DNA of 64,000 nucleotides from Metaphire vulgaris (Eukaryota; Annelida; Clitellata; Crassiclitellata; Megascolecidae), in contig CM030837.1 in NCBI GenBank assembly GCA_018105865.1, positions 9,806,725-9,870,724 on the forward strand, written 5' to 3'. Shown one piece after another: positions 10,593-20,991 of the stretch. The notes beneath the pieces were generated by a model, which was not told where the DNA came from, made no database searches, and saw only the letters and a program-made list of their open reading frames with translations. The translations under genes were made by a program, and so were the position numbers. Every line of letters starts with the position of its first letter. The stretch's first letter is position 1.

Positions 10593-11342
10593 CAGGGGCG
10601 TCTACACCATATAAACCTTGGAGCAAATGCTCCAACGAAAAAAGAGGGGGGAAGGAATTTTTGGATTTATAGGGGGGAAAGGGAAATTTTTTTGAAAGAA
10701 CTTTCGAGGGAAAATTACGCCGTTATGGTTCATAATCTGCCGATTACAAATTATCATCTCTATGACGTTGAAGTTGATGTATGATAAGATATGACGTCGT
10801 CATAGACTCATAGTCATCATACGTTGAACATTGCAGTGACTCCAAATAGCCTACTTGTGGTGCGTAGTGGACAGAGACAGCTCAGACAGAAGTAGCCTAA
10901 ATAGCATTAGGCCATTAGCATGTATTGTACTTTTTCTCTGTTTGTTGGCGAAAATCTCACATAATTGCAAGTTGTAATATGTTTCGTCAACACTTTTTTC
11001 CACCATCATCCCATCATCATGGACTGATATTAAGAAAATAAGCAAAAAAATTACATGGTCTAAGATAAAAATCATGATGTATCAGGTGCTCAATTGTGAA
11101 TTGTGTGCCAAAACTCCACTAAAACTCACCTACGAGCATCTGCAACTTCAAAATTTTTCCGGGGGTTATACCATCGGATCCCCGTGGCGGGAGGGCCTTA
11201 AGCCGCCCCTCCCGCAATCACCCCGAGCGCCTTCGGCGCCTGCGGGGGCGCTTCGCGCCCCCGCCTCCGCGGTCCCAGAACGCTTATGTCAGGTTTGGGG
11301 GGGAACTTGCTCCAATGAAAAAAGGGGGGATAGACGCCCCTG
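10593..11342. mobile_element. hAT-type MITE, 750 bp
   Basis: Inverted ends CAGGGGCGTCTA (10593) and TAGACGCCCCTG (ending 11342) are flanked by the same 8 bases, GTAGCTGT (10585-10592 and 11343-11350). An 8-base duplication with CAG...CTG ends is the hAT signature. It splits one copy of the surrounding repeated block. A very GC-rich palindromic patch lies at about 11170-11280. No transposase. Confidence 0.9.
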
Positions 11343-11350
11343 GTAGCTGT

Positions 11351-11994
11351 AATAGTTGTGGGCAGTGGCTGTTCCACATGGGGCCCGAAGGCCCGTGCCC
11401 CCATGTTGAATGCCTGGCCTTCTGTTGGGACCCTACACTTATTACTACATACCTAGCAACAAATAGTTGGCCCCATGTTTATAAGTTTCCACTCTAACGT
11501 CCTTACTCCCACTTGCCAAGTCTTGGAACCGCCATTTCAAGGTTATTTCAAGGATTGTGAATTTAGGGGGTGTCGGTAAAATTTGGGGGACTTTGCCAAA
11601 TAAGTGTGAAAGGAAGTCATCCCATACAAAAGTCTTACAGACAAAAGGCCCAAAAACCTTATCAAATCTAAAAAATTGACTTGTGACAAGCAAAAAACTT
11701 TGTCATGTCTTGAAACATGGAGTAGAAAAAATGGTCATCAGAGAAATAAAGTTGGGGTTGTTACTGCTCGGATTGGGGTAGTGTTGGGAGGCTATTTAGG
11801 GTACATGCCATTCTTAGATTAGGGAATCTTGGGTGATGTCGACCTCAAATGGGGGGGGGGGGGTGTTAGAGGGTGTAAAAATGTCTGTTCGCCATTTGTT
11901 GTTGGGTAGTAGTATTTGTAATAGTAGTAATAATAACAGTAGTAGCGTAGTGGTAGTAATAGCAGTACTGTAGCAGTAGTAGTAGTTGTAGTAA

Positions 11995-12047
<53 letters not shown>

Positions 12048-12058
12048 TTTGCTTTAGT
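11351..12058. other. Unassigned DNA ending in a (TAG)n microsatellite
   Basis: Continues the repeated block for about 40 bases, then about 500 bases without gene signal, a G11 run near 11850 and, from about 11900, TAG/TAA-rich sequence ending in about 16 clean TAG units (11995-12045). Confidence 0.5.
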
Positions 12059-12079
12059 AGTTGCAATAGCTGCTTGTGT

Positions 12080-12872
12080 GTGCCACTTCTTTGCATCTGT
12101 TGGTGGCCTTCAACTGTCCGCCTCTCATTTCTGTTTGGTGTCCATTGGACACCAAACAGAAATCCATCATACAGAAGTCCCTGGTTACACCAACAGAAGT
12201 CCCTGGTTTGCCCTTCTTTGAACGCAGGCTTCGCCTTTGCTTGTCTGTGATAGTAAAATTTGTGTTTGATTTTGGCATTTTTAGCGCAGTTTTAGTAGAC
12301 GCAGCGGTGGGAGTTGAAAGCAATTTGTCGCAGATTGGTAGTTTCGTGCGAATTCGTCTTCCGAAAAGTATCTGGGCAGGTGACAAACCGAGCTGCTCTG
12401 AAGGTGTATTACGGAAATCGAGTAGCGCTAGATAAGGATCGCTATTTTCTTCTCTTACAGTTTTCATGATTCTTTCCAGAGTTTTCACGGTAGACTGCTT
12501 TTCCATTACTGTTCGGATATTTTGGACTGTTAGTGACATGCTCGAATTCATATTTCTCAGGAAGCGTTTTAATTCCGTTGAATTGAAAGGTGAATTGTCG
12601 GTGTAGATTCTTTCGGATACACCATGGCGACAAATGTGCTGTCGTAAACAGTAGATAATATAAGTTGTCTGCTTCGAGAAAAGACGATCGACTTCGGCGT
12701 AATTTGAGAAAAATCCACAGTGACTAAGTAGTTCCGGCCTTCAAAGGTGAAAATAGACAAGCTAGTATATGCCACGGCCGGTCTGGTGGTGGGTTGGGTA
12801 GTAGAGGTTCTTTCTGCACCGTCTCTGTACTTGTTACAGATATGACTAGTCTCGACCATTCGTTTAATTTCC
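12080..12872 (-). pseudogene. Gypsy integrase, broken
   Basis: On the minus strand the end of the HHCC zinc finger (EIKRMVETSHICNKYRDGA) leads into the catalytic core start (FEGRNYLVTVDF, with the first Asp), then ERIYTDNSPFNS (second Asp region), then FRNTPSEQLGLSPAQILFGR and RTKLPI. These are the motifs of K02A2.6-like gypsy integrases, which insert the cDNA copy into the genome. Several frameshifts separate the parts. The same family occurs on the plus strand at 17682-18500. Confidence 0.8.
12127..12163. repeat. 37-base perfect palindrome with 1-base centre
   Basis: ATTTCTGTTTGGTGTCCA is followed by one T and then its exact reverse complement. It lies in the 3' part of the integrase, followed at once by a short direct duplication of AGAAGTCCCTGGTT. 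It could be the result of local inversion-duplication. Confidence 0.9.
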
Positions 12873-13745
12873 AGTAGAAGCGCTGGTTTGACATATGGCC
12901 GCATAGTGACCTTTCTTGCCACAAGTTCGACAGACGGCGTTAGAAGCAGTACAGTTGAAGCGTCAGCGGTCATGAGATCGACCACAGTATTTACATGAGT
13001 TGTGCGATAGAGACTTACCTCCTTCAGGGCGATGATGACGTTGGTTTCGTCGCTGACTCTGATCTTGAGCGTCGCGTCGTCGGAAATCAGTTTTCACTCC
13101 GACCTCGCGCTGCTGACGTCTGCCATTTCCGCGAGGCGTAGAATCGCGATGGAGGACGTTCACTTATTCAGGCGACGTCATCGCTTTGAAGTGACGTGAA
13201 GTTGTCTCTTGCGCTCTGCAGATGTCTATGGCTTTTCTCCAAGTCTAGGTCTTTCGTGCCAAGAAGTTTCTTTTGTGTAACGTCATCGTTGATCCCGATG
13301 ACGATTCTGTCACGGATCATTGACTGCTCCGCGTCCCCGAAGCTGCACGAACGAACGAACTCCGTAAGTCGGCGATATAACAATCGATCGACTCATCTGG
13401 CGTCTACTTTCTGCAATGAAAGACGTAGCGCTCGTAGACTTCACTGACGTCACCGACGCAATGGCGCTTGAAGGCATCCAGAAGTGACGTAGTGCTCGTT
13501 CTGTCAGCATCCGTGAGAGACATGGTTTCGTACACGCTGTAGGCGTCCGTGCCTACACAGGCTAAGAAAATGGCAGCCTGGCAGTCCGGTTCTTCCTGGT
13601 CGATTTTAGCAGCTTTGTTAATGTTAATCCATTGGCTGAGGAAGCGTTTGAAATCAGCTACAAGGTTCGACGCTTGCAAGTTCAGCTTGGCAGGAAGCGG
13701 AATTTGAGATGGTGTAGCCATTACGACACGACTCAAAGTTCGAAA
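12873..13745 (-). pseudogene. Gypsy gag with zinc knuckles, broken
   Basis: Starts near 13736 with MSRVVMATPSQIPLPAKL and contains gag capsid-like sequence (LVADFKRFLSQWININKA; RDRIVIGINDDVTQKKLL). Toward the C-terminus there are two zinc-knuckle-like motifs, CKYCGRSHD... and CRTCGKKGHYAAIC, the second a clean CX2CX4HX4C that would bind RNA. Immediately after ICQTSASTG the sequence jumps into integrase at about 12872, so roughly 3 kb of pol is missing. Three frame breaks. Confidence 0.8.
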
Positions 13746-13784
13746 CTGTAGCTTATCGACTAACTTTAGTAACGAACTGTCACC

Positions 13785-13862
13785 ATGTAAAGATAAGCAT
13801 ATATTAGAATGTATATTAGAATGTCACCTTGACAACAACCAAACACACTTCTGACACCATGT
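13785..13862 (-). promoter_or_regulatory. Duplicated LTR end with primer-binding site
   Basis: Read on the minus strand, TGGTGTCAGAAGTGT (13847-13862 region) directly follows the LTR end and matches the usual gypsy primer site for tRNA-Leu. About 66 bases further in, a second LTR end is followed by TGGTGACAGTTCG. So the 3' end of the LTR plus the primer site has been duplicated in tandem; only one of the two would be used for minus-strand priming. Confidence 0.65.
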
Positions 13863-14092
13863 AAAGATAAGCATATATTAGAATGTATATTAGAATGGCA
13901 CCTTGACAACGACCAAACCAAGACTGATAAGCAGTAGCAGAGCGTCTTACAGACTCCAGCAGTGGTAACGTATAGCTATATACGTAATAACGCTATATAA
14001 CGAAGCAGTGGTAACGTATAGCTATCGTGTCACTATAATGTTCCTTATTGGACGGCGGGCGTGGTCTCGATGCTGTCCTAGACCACGCGACA
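13860..14092 (-). repeat. 5' LTR of the gypsy element
   Basis: 233 bases from TG to CA, matching 7607-7776 apart from an extra internal segment with a duplicated GCAGTGGTAACGTATAGC motif. Followed by the target duplicate ACGTT at 14093-14097. Confidence 0.85.
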
Positions 14093-14097
14093 ACGTT

Positions 14098-14639
14098 CAC
14101 TAACAAAATGTTCGCCGACAAAATATTCACGACAAATGGTTCACGACGAAACGGTCTTAGCACAGGAACAAATCCTACGGGCTCAACGCAGAAGCCAATT
14201 TTTGCCTCCGGGCAGTGGCGTGCCCCCATGTGCCTGGCCGCCCAGTGGCCTCCCATACTTTAATCTTTAGACATCTCAACAATGGTTACCATAGAAACCT
14301 AGGTCTAAGTGGAGAATTGTGGAAAATGGTTGAAAGCGTAAAACTTGCTTAAACTTTCGGCTGTCTTTGCCATATATTTTAGAATATTTAGAGGATATGG
14401 GTGAGCTTGGAATCGAGGTTTGGATGAGGCCGATGAGCCCAAAACCATGAAGGGTTGTTGTATTCATGTGCATATTAATTGCATCAATGTAAGCCTATGT
14501 GTTCTGGAAATTGAATTAAATGATACAAGGCGGAGAAAGAGGGAAAAGGAGAGACAGACAGACAGACAGACAGACAAAGACAGAGAGACAGAGAGTCAGT
14601 TGAGGAACTCAGATTAGACCGTTGAAGCGTAGTTAGTTA
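14098..14639. other. Unassigned; subterminal-type short repeats and a GACA microsatellite
   Basis: 14095-14160 shows a degenerate 15-base repeat around GACAAAATGTTCAC, the kind found under DNA-transposon ends. A GACAGACAGACA run with GAGA interruptions lies at about 14550-14595. No gene recognised. Confidence 0.45.
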
Positions 14640-14884
14640 TTCATCATCATCTTCTCCTTGTTCCTTCATGAACTGAAGTTAAGGTGACAGCATGAATTTC
14701 TTTCCTCCAACCATGTCGATCCCCTGTCTTCTCGACTGCTGCTGACATTTTCATTCCTGTCCACTCTTCCACGTCATCCGCCCATCGTCTCCCTGATCGC
14801 TCTCTTCGTCTAGTTCCCGACATCATCCCTTTTTGGATTGTCCTCTCCAATGTTGACCTAGAAGCAACGTTCTCACATTCCATG
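14640..14884 (-). mobile_element. RTE-type LINE, 3' terminal fragment
   Basis: The minus strand encodes STLERTIQKGMMSGTRRR, then SGRRWADDVEEWTG and DRHGWRKEIHAV, the usual last residues of RTE/BovB-like polymerases (pattern G.RRGRQRRRWLDDI..W and A.DR..WR). It ends at a GATGATGATG tail (14640-14651), as RTE elements do. Severely 5'-truncated. Confidence 0.7.
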
Positions 14885-15226
14885 TTCCTATCCGTATTGA
14901 TTCTAGTTTTTCATCCGATTTCGATCGTCATAATCCTTCTTGAGCTGGATGTCATCTGCCGCTTGGCTTCCCGTACTGGGCTTTGACCAAGAAACTTCAT
15001 TTGCGCCCTTTATGGCCATCCTCTCAGTCGAACCCTCCGATCCTTCCCCAGTAGCTATCTGTTCGGTTGTTACCTTGGGAGGCTCAGCTACAACCGTACA
15101 TTTCCGGTTTCGTAAACTGTAATTCATGCTGTATTCCATAGGTTTGTAGGACAGTAGGTCCCTAGTCTTTCTGTCCCGCAGTTGAAAAGTATTTATATCG
15201 GTTGAACCAATATCTCGCCTCTTCAT
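14885..15226 (-). other. 107-codon minus-strand frame, not recognised
   Basis: Open frame beginning MKRRDIGSTDINTFQLRDRK and ending KDYDDRNRMKN. It is hydrophilic with no motif I recognise. It directly precedes the RTE 3' fragment but does not look like RTE sequence. It may be a piece of another retroelement or chance. Confidence 0.2.
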
Positions 15227-16854
15227 TCGTCTGACAAAGCTGTTTCACCAAATAACTAGTTGTGTTTCCACCTTTGTCCACTAATCCTATTGCTGCTGCC
15301 CAATAAGATAGAGTCCGATCGTCTGCCTCCATCGCCGTTGTCCTGGTCTTGGATCCTCCGCCGATGAAGCCATTGTCTTCCTGCTTCGCCTGTAACCCCA
15401 GGCTAGGGGACTGCGCTACACCCCGCAGGACTGGGTCCCTGGCAGAACTTAGCTACTGCAATGCAGTACCCACCCCCGCGACTTGGACGCGCCTGCCAGG
15501 AATTACCTGTGTGTAGGTAGTTACAGACTTTCGTCCCCCTACCTACCACAGGCCGGGTTAATTGTTCTGTATGATGCCAGAACAAAAGGCAGTTAGTTAA
15601 TAGCTTTAATGTAATAATGACGGATATCAGGCTACTATTTGCCAATCCTTAAAAAACCAGTAGAGTTTGACAAAGACGATAATATTTTTAAATCACCTAA
15701 ACCACGTCCGTCTGCTGTGAAAGTAGATGTCAAATCGACAATGACAATGACGACCTCCTGAAGGACTTTTGCTGAAGACGAAGCATTCATTTTCAGCAGC
15801 TTGGTAATGGTATGTTGCAGTTTTATAAATTCTTTGCAAACACATGTAAGTCTACTTACTGATTTTGATCAGTTGCTTGATACTCAATAATGAAAAAAAG
15901 TTTGCCTTAACATCTGATTTTGTCAAAATATGCTGCTATATTCAATATGAATTTATTGCAGAAAATCAGAAATTCGGTTTGCATTTGCCCTAAGCATGGA
16001 TGACCTAATTATGCCATTGGGGCTGTCCATTACGTTGACAGAATAGAGCATAGATTTTAAAAAAGTTTGACACTTGTTGACAAGGGAATGGGTCAAGATG
16101 AATTGATGTCAGCAATTTCATTTTTTACAATAAATTTAAATAACAAAAAATTCCATAATTCTATTTTAGCATCAAAGCCAACCAATATAAAAGGTTTTTA
16201 GCTTCTAAGGAAAGTGGTTCAAAGTTTTTTGACATATTTTTTTCGAAGATCACTGAAAGTCTGACGGTTTCTACCAAAGGAGAGGCTAAACATTGCCTAA
16301 AATTGTTTGACATAATTAATGGGCGGCCACTTGTAAGAGAGAGATTCATAGTTTTTGACATAATTTTAGGGGGTCATCAAAAGTTTGACAGTTGTTGACA
16401 AGGTGGGTCAAGAATTGCTCAAAAATTGTTGATGTAATTAATTAATAGACAGCACCTTAAGCCTAATGAATTTGCTTTGTAGACTCTTACACAGAAGCGG
16501 ATCTAACGGGGGGGGGGGGTTAGGGAGGTCAGCAGACCCTCTGGCCTGACTTTTTAAGTAAAGTGTTTTTTTCCGAAAATAATGTAATGTGTTTTTCATA
16601 AATAATCAGCGCCGGATTAATCTAAACGCCAAGTAAAATTTAACGCAGAATGTAGTTGCTATCTTTTGATGACGTGAAGCATAATTAGGTCTGATTGATC
16701 GATGTTAGCAGTGCAGCAGCCTACCGCCTATAGGCCAAGTTATATTAAATCTCTGGTTTCAGTCTTGCAAAGCTATTGTAAACAACGTGTCTAAATATAC
16801 CACAAACGTTCACATTTTCATAATACTTAACAGATAACCTATAAAAAATTTCTA
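15227..16854. other. No gene recognised; poly-G run and repeated TTTGACA motifs
   Basis: From about 16040 to 16440 the phrase AAAAGTTTGACA..TTGTTGACA(A/T) recurs in degenerate form, suggesting an old tandem repeat or transposon interior. A G11 run at about 16510 after CAGAAGCGGATCTAAC could be a MITE end, but no partner was found. Confidence 0.3.
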
Positions 16855-17680
16855 CAATTCTGGACCAAAGTTTTAGACTCTGTAAACAAGTTGTCAGAAT
16901 ATTTGCACAAACAGTTCAATAGACTTGATAACTGCGGAAAGTTTGATCAAATCTTGCCACTGTAGAATACTAGAAATGAAATGCGGGAAGATGTCATTTT
17001 TGACAATCTTGAACGTGATGCTATCGAGCTTTCTAACAAATGTGAAGGGTCTGAAATGTTTGCTGTGAAACGACATCAGCAGAAAAAGATATTTTGTGAT
17101 GAATTGGCCAGTGATTCGATTCTTAAAGAAACAATGCTAAGATTTAAAATAGATACATTTCAAACTTTGTTAGATACATTTTCAAATCAACTAGAAGAAC
17201 GTTTCAAAGATTTCACATCGGTTTTGCAGTAATTTAAAGTTTTAAACCCGAAATATTTTGTCAAGAAATCTTGTAATGAATGTGAAGAAACGTTATCCGA
17301 GTTGGCAGATATGTATGAATCAGACACAAGCAGAAAACTGATTTGCTATCCGAGTTTAAATCGTTTTGTCAATTGTACAAGCAGATGCCGAAAGACGCCG
17401 TCATTTCAAAAGTTCATAAAATGGGTGATGTTTTATATTTTATTGGAATTCGTGAAACGAGAGGGATTTTTCCAAACTTAGCGAACTTTTACAGAATATA
17501 AACGCTTTGCCAGCAGTGCATCTGCTTAACGGAGATTTAGCATACTAAAGCAAATAAAAAGCTGGACATGCTCAACTATCGTTGAAATCGGACAGCCGGA
17601 CTTTTCATTGTTAAATATTGAAAAGGAATTTTTTGATAATTTAGATTTCAATTGCAAGATACAGTATTCCATCATTCTTA
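16855..17680 (+). pseudogene. hAT transposase C-terminal half, degraded
   Basis: The plus strand reads FWTKVLDSVNKLSEYLHKQF, then MREDVIFDNLERDAIELSNK (16981 on), FQTLLDTFSNQLEERFKDF, a frame change, LNPKYF..., LSELADMYESD, and finally ILKQIKSWTCST with LSLLNIEKEFFDNLDF-like residues. The order matches the C-terminal region and dimerisation domain of hAT transposases of the ZMYM1/TTF-finger type (pattern ...LEERF..L..V...SKLKLIK..LRSTM....L..L..LSIE). It breaks at 17681, where gypsy integrase begins. Confidence 0.65.
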
Positions 17681-17681
17681 C

Positions 17682-18500
17682 GCAGTGATAACTCACCTTT
17701 TAACTCAATGGAATTTAAGAAATTCGCAGACAAATACGAATTTCAACATGTCTTAGGTTCACCAATGCATAGCCAGGGAAACGGCAAAGCCGAATCAGCA
17801 GTCAAAATAGTTAAGAAACTGATGAAGAGAGCCTTAGAAGAAAATTTAGACCCCTTCATTTCCTTAATGGTGTTTCGAAATTGTCTAAGTGAGCGATTAG
17901 TACTCAGTCCTGCGCAGGTCATGTTTGGACGTCCAACGCGCACAAAATTGCCTATCAGCAGTCAACTACTGGATACTCCTTCTGCTGCCAAGGTCAAACA
18001 GGCTTTAGAAAAGTCGAAAGGTAAGCAAGCAGCTTGGTACGATGAAAATGCGCACCACCGACGGAAGTTAGAGAAGGGAGACACTGTCCGCGTGAAGTTA
18101 TGGCCGACCGACGACCACTGGAAAAAAGCCGAAATTACAGATGTCCTTCCACATCGTTCGTAGCAACTTCGTCTGGACGACGGGTCAATCAAGCGTCGAA
18201 GTTCCAGACAATCTTCTACCTGAGGTCACGTTAGTGCCCAGGAGGTCAATTCTGAGCCAAGGGAGGAGACAGACGTTCGCCTGTCGTAAAGGCGCGAGGA
18301 GACAGTTTGGGTGAATCGACGGCCAAGGCAAAGAGTGAACCGCCGTCCATTCAGGCACGGATAACCTCGGGATTTGGTGAAAGCGTTCAGGAAGCAAATA
18401 GACGCCGCTGCCCGTCTAGGAGCGAGAGCAGAGGTTACCAAGCGTGCTGGGAAGCCGCAACAGAGTAGAGACAACGCCGCCTGTCTTTAAGAGAGCGAAA
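17682..18500 (+). pseudogene. Gypsy integrase C-terminal fragment
   Basis: Begins abruptly with SDNSPFNSMEFKKFADKYEF, then PMHSQGNGKAESAVKIVKKL (with the catalytic Glu), FRNCLSERLVLSPAQVMFGR, RTKLPISSQLLDTP, WYDENAHHRRKLEKGDTVRV and WKKAEI, the end of the core and the GPY/F-like C-terminus. A stop at 18161 is followed by more gypsy-like residues in another frame (DDGSIKRRSSR, VNRRPFRHG). It is closely related to the minus-strand integrase at 12080-12872, a second copy of one family. Confidence 0.8.
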
Positions 18501-18559
18501 TACGGTTAGATTACCGGGAATGAAGAGACGTGGGACCAAGTCGAAGCCAGTGACCAGGA

Positions 18560-20990
18560 ATATATATCGAAATCGCTTAAGGCGCCGAGACCAAGAGCTG
18601 ACCAGCGATAATAGGAATGAGTGAAAGGGTCTCTCGGACGAGGACGAGGCCGGAACGGATAGAGAGTCAGAGGAGGGAAATGAGAACCCTATGTTGAGGA
18701 ACGGCCGTCCTCAGTATGCGGCCTGCCCGGCAGCCGCGGACACCTCCTCTGATGTCGGAGAACCGGAAAGGGAAACAGAAGCCGCTGATCAGGCAGAGTC
18801 GGCGGCAGATTGCGATCGGGAAACCGAGCGGGCGTTAGGGGCCGCCCGATCGCCGGCCGCGCTACGAGACCGCGAGCCGGGGTCGTCACAAAATGGTACC
18901 AGAAGTGGGGTGGTTTCTGGCTGCCATCCATATGCAATGGAAATTGAGGACTGAAGCAGAATTCCACCCCGTCAGAATTTGAGAGATACCATGGAACTAC
19001 GTTCAGATTCGGGACGACAGATAGAGCGGAAGGGAACGTAATAGAAGATCTGCACAGATCTGGGGAATTTGTTAGCCTTGGTTGCGCCGGCACCGAAGCG
19101 CAGTAACGACCTGTGAGATCGACGAAACGTTCACCCGGAAGCCAGACAATTACAGTCAGCGTGTAGTGGATCGCCAACCTGTTAACCGGAGCCAGTTGGA
19201 GGAACCAAGGACTGATAGAGACTGGTGGGCGGTCCGTGAAGCGCGTGTGCATCCTCCGCCACAGAGGCAATCGCAGATGAGTGAACTTGATACCGATCGT
19301 GAGCCAGTGACTAATGCTATTATCGGTTGCGCCGGCACCGACAACGCTGGTTATAGGCAGCGGGGAGATCAAGTATCTGCTCCAGTACGTGAGTCGACGC
19401 GCAAGTTGAACCGGAGAGTAACGTTTGGCGGGCGGTTTCCGAAACTCTGCAAACAGGCAGCCAGTCACAGATAAGAGAACTTGAGTATCGCCAGCCGGAG
19501 GGTCTTGGGTTTCTCAGTAGCGCCGGCACTGGGAGAGCTAACCACGGTCAGCGAAGAGACCAAGTGTTTGTGACAGAGTCAGAATCAGGGACAGATTACG
19601 AGGTTGACCGCCCGCCGCCGCTTGATCAAAGCAGGAACATGCTTGCTGTGGTACCCGGAACGGTCAGAGGACTGTGTCAAACAGTCGAAGGCTGCAATAA
19701 TGGAATGTTTCGATTGAGGTTACCAAGTGGAGATATCGAAAACGAGGACACTGCAGTGGATATTGCTCCACCAGGTCGACGGAGAGAGACTAACAGGCCA
19801 GTCTTATGGGGGGACGGCGAGCTCCCATTCCAAGAAATGGGAGGAAATGATACCAGTTTCGCCCTTGAAAGACGTGGAAGCGAAGATTGGATGGTTCAAG
19901 TTAAGGACCGAGACCGTGCGGTTAACTACAGAACCTATGGGCTGGAGTACAAGGTGAACAGAACCATGCAGATTGGGACACTTTGGAGGACAGAAACTGC
20001 CTCGGAGCCGGCGGCGATGCAGAGATGCTCGAAAGAGCTACCAACCGCACCATACCGAAGCAGAAAACCATCGTTGGAGTTCGATGACCTGAGTACGGAG
20101 CTCGTTTCGGAGCCGGCGCCGAAGCGGCTGTGTACGAAAGAGTAGTGTATCTTCCAAACGAAGACTCACGAAGCGATCGAAGGTGTCAAGTTCCGGAAAC
20201 TAACAGAGTCGCCAAAGGTAACCGCAGAACCGAAGAACGATGGGATCAACAGCGCGTCAATCGACCGCACTCGGATAACAGAACTCGTATCGGAGCCGGC
20301 GCCGGCGCCGGGGCAGCGATGTTAGAAGAAGCGGAAAGTTACGTTGTGCAGAGAGGGTACCGTGCACCACGTCAGAATGAAATTCGGAATATTGCAGGCA
20401 GACCTTGCCTCGGGACCAACACTGAGAGGGCAGTGTACCGAATGACAGACAGACCAATGTCCAGGGTACAGAGTCACACTAGTGCACAGGCTCAGTGGAC
20501 AGATCAGGGATGTGGTAATCGTGATAGTTTGGGATCCGAACGACGATGGGAGCAACAGGATTGGAAGCTATCCGCTGACAGGACCTGCCTCGGAGCCGAC
20601 GCCGAAGCAGCAATGTCAAAAGAAGCCGAAGATCGTTACGCTCCAGAAGACTATCGTCCGTTGCGTGGCAAAGAAGGTCAATGCTACATAGGCAGAGAAT
20701 ACCTTGGAGCCGACTCTGAGGCTGTCTAGGGAGGTGGATAGACCACATGAATCTCGAAGGAACGAAGGTGATCAATCGATGTGAGAATCCAGGAGAGATT
20801 ACGGCAGAAATCCCTTGGTGTCGCGAGAAACCAAAGTCCGTTGGTCTATTTCAAACGACAGAGCTTGCCTAGGAGCCGGCGCCGACGCGACTAGGTCGCG
20901 AGGAAGAACCGAATGGACTCAGAGAAAGGTGGACAACCGTGAAGGAAACGAGAAGCGTGACTTGTCGGCACTCCGACAAGTAGTGATTTA
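18560..20990 (+). repeat. Degenerate repeats around GGAGCCGGCGCCGAAGC; open frames of ~190 codons
   Basis: The motif CTCGGAGCCGGCGCCGAAGC recurs at about 20004, 20109, 20292, 20412 (degenerate), 20592, 20706 and 20872, with spacing alternating between about 105-120 and 166-183 bases. More distant copies lie near 19084, 19324 and 19517. Open frames 19564-20145 (193 aa) and 20130-20729 (199 aa) translate it as repeats such as CLGADAEAAMSKEAED and YLGADSEAV. It lies directly upstream of a gypsy gag on the same strand and could be its expanded 5' leader or N-terminus. Function unknown. Confidence 0.55.
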
Positions 20991-20991
20991 A

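Larger units (their letters stand above)
7607..14092 (-). mobile_element. Ty3/gypsy LTR retrotransposon, minus strand, heavily rearranged
   Basis: Related LTRs at 7607-7776 and 13860-14092 start TG and end CA (right) or TA (left) and are flanked by the same 5 bases, ACGTT (7602-7606 and 14093-14097). This is the decisive evidence that they are the two ends of one insertion. On the minus strand the order is 5' LTR, tRNA-Leu-type primer site, gag (13745-12873), integrase (12872-12080), then about 4.3 kb of triplet repeats and a hAT MITE, then the 3' LTR. Protease, reverse transcriptase and RNase H are absent. It interrupts or abuts the LINE at 5906-7601. Confidence 0.8.

Noticed and set aside
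11074..11346. 90-codon Ala/Pro-rich frame
   Set aside because: It covers a GC-rich palindromic patch inside a hAT MITE; the composition explains the open frame.
14203..14263. CAGTGGCGTGCCCCCATG as a MITE start
   Set aside because: No matching inverted end or 8-base duplicate could be found nearby.
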